Positions 8,144-15,097 of a stretch of 58,008 bases of DNA are shown here, in pieces (position 1 is the stretch's first letter; each line of letters opens with the position of its first letter). Source of the DNA: Planctomycetota bacterium. GTDB lineage: Bacteria; Planctomycetota; Phycisphaerae; Phycisphaerales; SM1A02. The DNA lies in contig JAAELP010000080.1 of NCBI GenBank assembly GCA_024226535.1, positions 1 through 58,008 of the forward strand. Direction: 5' to 3'. The notes beneath the pieces were generated by a model. It did no database searches. It had not been told where the DNA came from and saw nothing but the letters and a program-made list of their open reading frames with translations. Both the position numbers and the translations under genes were made by a program.

Positions 8144-8917
8144 GTGCGCATGCTCATCCTGCTCATCACGATGTTCCTCGGTCTCGGCGGCGCGGGCGCG
8201 CCTGGCGCCGGCGCGCCCACCTCCTCCGACGAGGCGCGGGCGCCTCGCTGCGTCCTCGTCACCGGTGCCAACCGCGGGCTGGGGCTCGAGTTCGCCCGGC
8301 AGTACCGGGCCGCCGGCTGGAACGTGATCGGCACGACGCGGAAACCGGCCGCGGCTGACGAGCTGCGAGCGACCGGCGCCGAGGTCATGCAGCTCGACGT
8401 GACCGACGCCGAGAGCATCGCGAAGCTCGCCCGGGAACTCGCGGGGCGCCCGATCGACCTGCTGATCAACAACGCCGGCGTCGGATCGCGCACGCCGACG
8501 ATCGAGGGGCTCGACGCGAAGAGCGCCGAGCGCGTGCTCGCGGTGAACCTGCTGGGACCGATGCGCGTGACCTCCGCCCTCCTGCCGAACGTGCGGGCGG
8601 GCGCCGGGAAGCAGATCGTGGCCATCAGCAGCGGGCTCGGCTCCATCGCCGACAACACGAGCGGTCGTTGGTACGGTTACCGCGAGAGCAAGGCGGGCCT
8701 CAACATGTTCATGCGCTCCCTCGCCGCCGAGCTGCGCGGCGAGGGCTTCGTGTGCGTCGTGCTGAGCCCGGGCTGGGTCCGCACCGACATGGGCGGCCCG
8801 GAGGCGCCACTTTCGCCGAAGCAGAGCATCACCGGCATGCGCCGCGTGATCGACGGCCTCGACGCCGAGAAGAGCGGGCACTTCTACGGGCACGACGGAG
8901 CGGAGATTCCATGGTGA
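8144..8917 (+). CDS. short-chain dehydrogenase/reductase with N-terminal signal-like segment
   Basis: A classical SDR: nucleotide-binding TGANRGLG (TGxxxGxG), NNAG, catalytic Ser in VAISSGLGS and YRESK (YxxxK), then SPGWVRTDMGG. It resembles the carbonyl-reductase/CsgA-like SDR subgroup; substrate unknown. The start may be GTG 8144 or ATG 8150. Both place a hydrophobic stretch (LILLITMFLGLGGAGAPGAGA) ahead of the Rossmann domain, which looks like a signal peptide or membrane anchor. That is unusual because the NAD(P) cofactor is cytoplasmic. The first Met that would remove it is far inside the fold, so the leader is probably real. Confidence 0.88.
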   Translation: MRMLILLITMFLGLGGAGAPGAGAPTSSDEARAPRCVLVTGANRGLGLEFARQYRAAGWNVIGTTRKPAAADELRATGAEVMQLDVTDAESIAKLARELAGRPIDLLINNAGVGSRTPTIEGLDAKSAERVLAVNLLGPMRVTSALLPNVRAGAGKQIVAISSGLGSIADNTSGRWYGYRESKAGLNMFMRSLAAELRGEGFVCVVLSPGWVRTDMGGPEAPLSPKQSITGMRRVIDGLDAEKSGHFYGHDGAEIPW

Positions 8918-9019
8918 CCAATCGCCCCCGCCTCCCCGCCCCCGCGCCACTGCGGCGAACACGCCTCGCCGCGTCACGTACTAATCGGCACCCGCCCCGC
9001 TGATGGGAGGAGGCCCTCC

Positions 9020-9493
9020 GTGCACGAGACCGCAGGCCAGGAAGACGTCGCCCGGTTGCTCGAGTTCCTGCGCGGCCGCGACGCACCCTGCCCGTTGTGC
9101 GGCTACAACCTGCGCGACCTCACACGTCCGCATTGCCCGGAGTGCCGCCACGAAATCCTGCTCACGGTGGGCGTCACGAAGCCGAGGTTCCTCTGGTTCC
9201 TGATCGCGGTGACACCGTGCACGTTCGCGGCGATCGCGGCGACTCTGCTGCTGATTCCGTTGATCCTCCAACCGCTGGGGGGCGGAGGACCTCCGGAGCC
9301 CGCGGTCTTCGCCCTCGATGCCCTGGGCTGGCTGAGCGCCCTGGGCGGGCTCGTCCTCATTCGCTACCGCTTCGCGTTCCTCCGCCAACCGCGCAAACGG
9401 CAGCGAACGTACGCGGCGATCTCGTGGGCGATCAACGTACTGGCCCTCCTGGGGTTCTTCCTCACCGTCCTCTTCGCGACCGGTGGGCCGTGA
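9020..9493 (+). CDS. zinc-ribbon membrane protein
   Basis: A 157-aa protein starting at GTG 9020, behind GGGAGGAGG. Residues ~24-43 form a rubredoxin-like zinc ribbon (CPLCGYNLRDL...CPEC). Three to four hydrophobic helices follow (FLWFLIAVTPCTFAAIAATLLLI, ALGWLSALGGLVLI, ISWAINVLALLGFFLTVLF). The CPxCGYNLR-ribbon plus membrane-helix layout is very common in Planctomycetes and of unknown function. The gene is 102 bp after the SDR and may be read through from it. Confidence 0.7.
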   Translation: MHETAGQEDVARLLEFLRGRDAPCPLCGYNLRDLTRPHCPECRHEILLTVGVTKPRFLWFLIAVTPCTFAAIAATLLLIPLILQPLGGGGPPEPAVFALDALGWLSALGGLVLIRYRFAFLRQPRKRQRTYAAISWAINVLALLGFFLTVLFATGGP

Positions 9494-9517
9494 TCGACTG
9501 CCGCTCGTTTCCCGTGT

Positions 9518-9811
9518 TCAGCCGATCCGGCGGAGACCTCGGACCCAGAGCGTCAGGAAGATCGCACCCAAGAGGATTGCGGTGTTCATGAGCTTCAGTG
9601 CGGCGACGCAGAAGAACGTCAGCTGCGCCATCTCGTCGCGCGTGATATTGCCGTAGAGACCCAACTCGATCAGGCCGTCCATCCAGCCTTGCTCCATGCC
9701 CAGGTAGACCAGGTAGACGAAGATCTGGATCACGACCGCAATCAGCAGCACGAACCAGGCAGCCCTTCGCGCCGCGAGCACACGATTCAGGAATGCGGAG
9801 TGGTCTGACAT
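9518..9811 (-). CDS. small two-helix membrane protein
   Basis: Start ATG 9811 (MSDHSAFLNRVL) is preceded by AGGAACGACGATC. The 97-aa protein has two clear transmembrane helices (WFVLLIAVVIQIFVYLVYLG and LMNTAILLGAIFLTLWV) with a short acidic loop (MDGLIELGLYGNITRDEM). No family is recognised. The longer upstream open frame overlaps the dispersed repeat at 9865 and is unlikely to be coding. It is convergent with the zinc-ribbon gene (24 bp apart). Confidence 0.6.
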   Translation of the reverse strand: MSDHSAFLNRVLAARRAAWFVLLIAVVIQIFVYLVYLGMEQGWMDGLIELGLYGNITRDEMAQLTFFCVAALKLMNTAILLGAIFLTLWVRGLRRIG

Positions 9812-9864
9812 GATCGTCGTTCCTACTGGCCCGGAAAGAGGTGATTCCGCAGGAGACACAGGAC

Positions 9865-9915
9865 GAGAGAGCGCCGGGAGGTCGAGAATCGAGAGTCGAG
9901 AAGAGCGGTAGAACA
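9865..9915 (+). repeat. dispersed direct repeat, left copy
   Basis: The sequence GAGAGAGCGCCGGGAGGTCG..., then GTCGAGAAGAGC(A/G)GTAGAACA, recurs at 35078-35121 in the same orientation. The 23-base left block is identical. This copy has a 7-base duplication (ATCGAGA, 9888-9894) before the right block, and one mismatch. It lies 9 bp from the stop of the FG-GAP gene, so the two copies bracket that gene plus the whole eCIS operon. Confidence 0.75.
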
Positions 9916-9923
9916 CCAGCGGC

Positions 9924-11570
9924 TCACCCCCACCCTCCCAGCAGCACGAGCACATCTGCGAAGCTCACCGTGCAGTCGCCGTTGAGATCCGCCGGACACT
10001 CCGGCAGACACGGCGCCGGGCATGGGCCCCACGCCCCGATGAGCAGCAGCACGTCGGCGAAGCTCACGACGCCGTCGCAGTTCAGGTCGCCGGTCCGCAC
10101 CGTGTTGCGCATGAGGATCACCTGGTCGGCGATCTCGTCGAGGAGCACGATGTCGAGGCGATGGTCGTTGTCGAGGTCCATCGCCGTCGCGCACGCGGGG
10201 TTCGACGGGGCGGGGAAGTCCTGGCTCGCGGTGAACGCGCCGGCCCCGTCGTTCTCGTACACGCGCCAGAGCCCGCCGCCGAACGCCGACAGCAGCCAGT
10301 CGAGGTCGCCGTCGCCGTCGAAGTCGCCGAGGTCGGTCGCGGGCGTATGCCCCCCCGAGGCGTACGTCGTGGCGGCCGCAAGCGCACCGCCGCCCTGGTT
10401 GATCAGCACGCCGCCGTTGGCGGCGAACGAGTTCGCCGTGTGCACGTCCTCCCATCCGTCGCCGTTCACGTCGCCGGTGCCCACCTGCCAGACCGGGCCG
10501 CCGCAGCTCGCCGAGCCGATCGGCGTGAACGTGCCGTCGCCGTTGCCGCGCACGACCCCCACCGTCTGGTCGCCGTTGCCGCCGACGACGATGTCGAAGA
10601 TGCCGTCATTGTCCATGTCCGCCGCCGCGATGCCGTACTCGCCGTTCACGCCGCCCTCGAAGAAGACGGGCGGAGCGAACGCGGCGGCGCCGTCGTTCAC
10701 GTGCAGCGACAGGTTGTTCGACCCTCGGTTGCCGTTGACGATGTCGATGTCGCCGTCACCGTCCGCGTCGAGCACGGCGATGCCCAGCGGCTGATCGCCC
10801 ACCGGGATCATCGTCGCCGGCCCGAACGTGCCGTCGCCATTGCCCAGGAAGACGAGCACCGTGTCCATCGAGCCCGACGCGACGCAAACATCGGTGTTCC
10901 CGTCGTCGTCGAAGTCCGCCGGCTCGTTCGGGCTGATCTCATCGAGCCCCGGCGCGGGGGGCTGGAGCCAGGGATCGAACAGCCCGCTTCCGTCGGCGCG
11001 GTTCATGAACACGCGCAGGTCCGCGGACACCTCGTTCACCGTCGTGATGTCGAGCCATCCGTCGTTGTCGAGATCGGCGCCCATGGCGCCGTAGATGCGC
11101 GTCTGGGCGGGCGGGGTCGAGTGATTCGACATCGAGTCGATCAGCTCGAAGGACCAGCACGCGGCCCGCGTCGCCGTCCAGAAGCGGAACGCGTATCCCG
11201 CGGCGCGAAGCGGCGAGCCGTCGGCGGCGCGGAGATCGTGCGAGAGGTTGACGGTCACCGACTCCCCGGCGGAGAACGGGCTGGCCGGCGTGAAGGTGAG
11301 CGTCTGGTCTCCACCGGACAGCGCATACGTCCCCTCCGCCCGGCCGCTCCACCGGCCAAAGACGCGCACGCTCGCCGAGGTCACGGTCGCGCCGTTCACG
11401 GGACGGTCGAACTGGATGGTGACTGGAGTCGCGAGCGGCGCGGCAAGGGCGTTCGGCTCCGGGCTCGTGCTCACCACGGCAAGCGCGCCGGCCCGGGCGG
11501 CGGAGGTCAGGAGAGTGACGGCCAGCGCCGACGCGACGATCGCGGCAACGGAGGAGAGTGGAACACGCAT
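9924..11570 (-). CDS. secreted FG-GAP/VCBS-repeat protein with dockerin-like tail
   Basis: A 548-aa exported protein with a signal peptide (MRVPLSSVAAIVASALAV...ARAGA). Next is a bacterial Ig-like (Big_5 type) domain at ~30-130 (PEPNALAAPLATPVTIQFDRP...). About seven FG-GAP/VCBS blades with Asp-rich calcium loops follow (DLDNDGWLDITT, DFDDDGNTDVCV, DADGDGDIDIVN, DMDNDGIFDIVV, DVNGDGWEDVHT, DFDGDGDLDWLL, DLDNDHRLDIVL), predicted to form a beta-propeller. Two dockerin-like units end it (DLNCDGVVSFADVLLLIGAW and DLNGDCTVSFADVLVLLGGW). Likely a surface or matrix adhesin-type protein; ligand unknown. Confidence 0.88.
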   Translation of the reverse strand: MRVPLSSVAAIVASALAVTLLTSAARAGALAVVSTSPEPNALAAPLATPVTIQFDRPVNGATVTSASVRVFGRWSGRAEGTYALSGGDQTLTFTPASPFSAGESVTVNLSHDLRAADGSPLRAAGYAFRFWTATRAACWSFELIDSMSNHSTPPAQTRIYGAMGADLDNDGWLDITTVNEVSADLRVFMNRADGSGLFDPWLQPPAPGLDEISPNEPADFDDDGNTDVCVASGSMDTVLVFLGNGDGTFGPATMIPVGDQPLGIAVLDADGDGDIDIVNGNRGSNNLSLHVNDGAAAFAPPVFFEGGVNGEYGIAAADMDNDGIFDIVVGGNGDQTVGVVRGNGDGTFTPIGSASCGGPVWQVGTGDVNGDGWEDVHTANSFAANGGVLINQGGGALAAATTYASGGHTPATDLGDFDGDGDLDWLLSAFGGGLWRVYENDGAGAFTASQDFPAPSNPACATAMDLDNDHRLDIVLLDEIADQVILMRNTVRTGDLNCDGVVSFADVLLLIGAWGPCPAPCLPECPADLNGDCTVSFADVLVLLGGWG

Positions 11571-11661
11571 GCAGGTCCTCCTGGGTCGGTGCGAAGCGGC
11601 AAGTCAGTGTATCAGGCCGCGATTCCTTCCCGCTGCCGCCGCTTCCACCAGGATCGGATGT

Positions 11662-14600
11662 TCAGGCCCAGATCGTCTCGCCCGAGAGCGTCACGAAGGC
11701 CTTGCCATCGTCGGTGCGCCGCCGCTTCCAGACATCGACCATCCGTTCGGTGACGCCTTCGTCCTTGTTCCGCTCGATCAGGTCGTTCCACGTCGAATAG
11801 CCCTGGCCGCGATTCGATTCGATCGCGCGCGCTCGCTTGTCGCCGACCTCGGGCAGGCTCCTGAACGCATCGACGGGTTTGTCACCGGGGCTGTTGATGG
11901 CCAGTCGCTCGAGCACCGTCGCACGGACGCTCCCGTCGGCCGACGGCGTCTTGGTGGGGATCACGTTCTTGACGGGGTCGAAGGAGATCGCCTCACCCGC
12001 CTTCGTGTACTCGCCGTTCTCCTCCTCGAGAACATGAGCCTTGAACTGGAACTCAGTGCAGAGCTTTCGGTCAGCCTCCATCGCCGCGAGCGCGTCCTTC
12101 TCCTCGATGCTGCGCTGTTCCGCCGGCTTCTTCTTGAGCGAGAGGTAGTCCGGCGAACCGGGATGTCCGTCGTACTTCGCGGTCACCCTGTAGTAGACGA
12201 CCTTCGCCTCATCGAGCACGAGCTCCTTGATCTTCTTCTCGATGCCCACCTTGTGCTCGGCGTTGGCCTTGTAGGTGATCGGCGTCATGTTGAAGCGCTT
12301 GCCGGGGCCGTGCACGTTGTGGTTCAGCAGGTGGCCCTGCACGTACGCGCGTTTGTCGCCGTCGCTCCGGCGGTCCTTCACGGCGGTCCAGATCGGCGGT
12401 CCGTCCGCCGGTTCGGAGCCCTGGCTGCCGCCGCTGTTCTGGCTGAGCACGCGGGCCTCGGCCTCGGTGCCGCCCTGCTCGGCGCTCAAGGCGCCGTACT
12501 TCACGATGGTCGGAGGCAGATTCGCCGACCCGACGATGATGCTCAGCAGCCCGGCCATGCGATTGATGTCCGTCGTAAGCTGGTCGGCCTCCGTCTTCTG
12601 GAGGTTTCGCCGTGAGATCCGCTTGTCGATGGACGTGCCGAGGGTCAGGGCTTCCGCGTGCGCCTTCTTCTGCGCCGGCGTCTTCGGATCGATCGCCCCG
12701 AGGTACGCGGCGTACCCCTTGCCCGGCGACCCGGAGATGAAGAGTCTCGAACTCTCGGCCGCGCCCTCAAAGTAGATCGCGTACATCCGCTTGCCGAGCT
12801 TGACCTCCCTGCGCTTCTTCCACCACTGCAAGGCGGCGGCCGCGCCCTTCTTGATCTTGCCGAACAGCGCCTTCGCCTTGGCCACGATGTAGTTGATGAC
12901 CTTGGTCAGCGCCTTGTCGACCTTGGCCTGGATCTTCTTGATGATGGCCTTGATCTTGGCGGAGATGCCGCCGAGGCCGATGAGCCGCGCGAGGAAGCTG
13001 ATGATGACGGGCAGCGTGCGCGACATCGTGGCCTCGACCAGGTCCGCCGCCGCCTTGAGCTTGCCCAGGGCGATCGCGCCGATCGAGTCGAACACCGAGT
13101 TCGCCAGCGCGATGAGCTGCTTGATTCGCTCGACGAAGAACATGATCGTGTTGTAGATCGCGATGATCGCCTGGATGATCGCGCCGGCCGGGTTGAACAT
13201 CGAGATCAGCTTGGTGATCGCGCTCTGCACGATCTTGGTGACGACCCAGTCGCGGATGGCGCCGATGACCATGTCCTTGAGGGAGCCGACGTACTCGAGC
13301 AGCTTGCGCCACGCCGCGGCCAGCCCCTGCGTGGCGATCAGCACGACGAACTGCACGCTCTTCTCGATGATCGCGACGCGCTTCTCGCCGATGACCCGAA
13401 CGAGCTTCTTCCGGAGGTTCGCGTAGGTGAGCCCGAGGACCTGAAGCACGATCGAGAGGATGCCCTTGAGGTCGAACTTCTCGGGCAGCGTCAGGCCTGC
13501 GTTCGACAGCGCGCCGAACAGCCACCCGAGCAGTCCCTTCTTGAGATGGGTCAGGATGTTGGTCGCGAACTGCTGGAAGCCCTGGGCGACCGCCCGCACG
13601 AGGTTCTTCACGAAGCCGATCGGATCCCCGAAGATGCGGCCGAGCACGGTGCCGGCCTTGCGGAGCACGCCGAGCACCTGCGTGGCGAGGGGGCCGGCCA
13701 GGGACATCGCGCCCTCGAAGACGAACTCGAGCAGCTTCCCGGCCGTCGCGACCGCGAAGTTCTTCAGCCGCACGAGCGGCGGCAGGAAGATCGCCTTGAT
13801 CTTGCGCCACGCGCCGGGCGGGTCCAGGATGTCGCTGATGCCGAGGGCGTCCCACGCGCGCCTGAACAGCCCCTTGATCGTGGACCAGCCCAGGTTCAGC
13901 GTCACGATCTGCTTCTCGAACCAGGTCGCGGCGCGATCGACCGCGCCGGACTGCTTGAGGTTCTCGAAGAGGGCGCTGCCACCGGGGACCAGGCTCACGA
14001 GACCGCCGATCAGGTTGATCGCGTTGCGCGGCACCGGGCGGTCGGAGATCGGGTCGCGGCCGAGGATCACGGTCAGCAGCGGATAGCCCGGGACGTCCTT
14101 CGCCCAGCCGGCGAGGGTGCCGAGGATCTTCGCCTTCGCGGCGGCGCCAAGGTCCGCGACGCTCTTCAGGGCGCCCTTGACCCCCTCGACGACGCTGTCG
14201 AGCCAACCGCGCTGCACGCGCCGCGGGGCGAGCGCGACCGTGCCGGACGGGCGTCGCGCCGTCCGCCGTCCGGCGCCACCCTGCTGCACCACGTGGGCCA
14301 GCTCGTGGGCCATCAGCCGGCGATCCTCGGCGCTCTCGCCGCGTCCGATCCAGATGTTGCGGCCGTAGGTGAACGCCCGGGCGTCGAGTCTGGACGCGTC
14401 GGCGCGATCCTCCACGCGATCGTGCACCCGGACTCCGGAGAAGTCGTACGCCGTGCGCGCCTCGACGAATCGACGCACGTCGGCGCCGAGCGGGCGCCCC
14501 GAAGGGGGCGCGGCGATGCGCGCGGCGAGGGCCGGGGCGGCCACGACGAAGCCGTCGGCGGAGCGCGCCTTTCGCTGCACCGCTTCGAGCCCTTCCAGCT

Positions 14601-15069
14601 CGCCGGGCTCGGGCTCCGGCCACGCCTCGGGCTCCTCGTCTCCGACGGGCTCGGTGTCGGGCTGATCGGAGACAACCGTGTCGGGCAAGGCGTCGACGTC
14701 GCCGCTCTCCTCGGTCGGCTCCTCGGCGGGCGCGTCCGCCTCCTCGCGCTGGACCTGCCGATCGGTGACGAGGCGCTGGATCTCCTCCTCGCGCTCGGGC
14801 GCTCGCTCCTGCTCCCGGTCCTCCTCCTCGCGGTCCGCGTCGGCGGGCGTGCGCATGACGTGCTCGGCCATGCGCTCCGCGTCACGTTCGTACGCGTCGT
14901 GCGCCGGTCCGACCTCGATCTTCGCCTGGACGCGGCGCTCGCCGAGCGTCTCGCGCACGCGCAGAAGCCGGGCCGACCCGCCGCTCGCGGGAAGCCGGAT
15001 CTTCCGCCAGGCCGTTGCGGTTGCCCGCGACGACGGCCTGCGATCGGTCTTCCTGGCTACGGCGTGCAC
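11662..15069 (-). CDS. eCIS-core (DUF4157) effector with helical middle and nuclease-like C-terminus
   Basis: The last gene of the eCIS operon encodes 1135 aa (GTG start 15069, 28 bp after the DUF6519 gene). Residues ~1-190 are a charged, Glu/Pro-rich leader. At ~195-270 is the eCIS-core/DUF4157 domain with the zincin motif HELAH (255-259) in AHELAHVVQQGG. From ~285 to ~800 there are many amphipathic or hydrophobic helices with Lys clusters. At ~895-1025 is a domain with GHLLN (from ~912) and FNMTPITYKAN that resembles the Endonuclease_NS_2 nuclease fold. At ~1070-1105 is a helix-hairpin-helix-like LPEVGDKRARAIESNRG. DUF4157 is a known marker of eCIS cargo; the nuclease assignment is inference. 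No immunity gene is seen next to it. Confidence 0.8.
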   Translation of the reverse strand: MHAVARKTDRRPSSRATATAWRKIRLPASGGSARLLRVRETLGERRVQAKIEVGPAHDAYERDAERMAEHVMRTPADADREEEDREQERAPEREEEIQRLVTDRQVQREEADAPAEEPTEESGDVDALPDTVVSDQPDTEPVGDEEPEAWPEPEPGELEGLEAVQRKARSADGFVVAAPALAARIAAPPSGRPLGADVRRFVEARTAYDFSGVRVHDRVEDRADASRLDARAFTYGRNIWIGRGESAEDRRLMAHELAHVVQQGGAGRRTARRPSGTVALAPRRVQRGWLDSVVEGVKGALKSVADLGAAAKAKILGTLAGWAKDVPGYPLLTVILGRDPISDRPVPRNAINLIGGLVSLVPGGSALFENLKQSGAVDRAATWFEKQIVTLNLGWSTIKGLFRRAWDALGISDILDPPGAWRKIKAIFLPPLVRLKNFAVATAGKLLEFVFEGAMSLAGPLATQVLGVLRKAGTVLGRIFGDPIGFVKNLVRAVAQGFQQFATNILTHLKKGLLGWLFGALSNAGLTLPEKFDLKGILSIVLQVLGLTYANLRKKLVRVIGEKRVAIIEKSVQFVVLIATQGLAAAWRKLLEYVGSLKDMVIGAIRDWVVTKIVQSAITKLISMFNPAGAIIQAIIAIYNTIMFFVERIKQLIALANSVFDSIGAIALGKLKAAADLVEATMSRTLPVIISFLARLIGLGGISAKIKAIIKKIQAKVDKALTKVINYIVAKAKALFGKIKKGAAAALQWWKKRREVKLGKRMYAIYFEGAAESSRLFISGSPGKGYAAYLGAIDPKTPAQKKAHAEALTLGTSIDKRISRRNLQKTEADQLTTDINRMAGLLSIIVGSANLPPTIVKYGALSAEQGGTEAEARVLSQNSGGSQGSEPADGPPIWTAVKDRRSDGDKRAYVQGHLLNHNVHGPGKRFNMTPITYKANAEHKVGIEKKIKELVLDEAKVVYYRVTAKYDGHPGSPDYLSLKKKPAEQRSIEEKDALAAMEADRKLCTEFQFKAHVLEEENGEYTKAGEAISFDPVKNVIPTKTPSADGSVRATVLERLAINSPGDKPVDAFRSLPEVGDKRARAIESNRGQGYSTWNDLIERNKDEGVTERMVDVWKRRRTDDGKAFVTLSGETIWA

Positions 15070-15097
15070 TGGTGTCTTCCCTGGCTCTCACGGTTGC

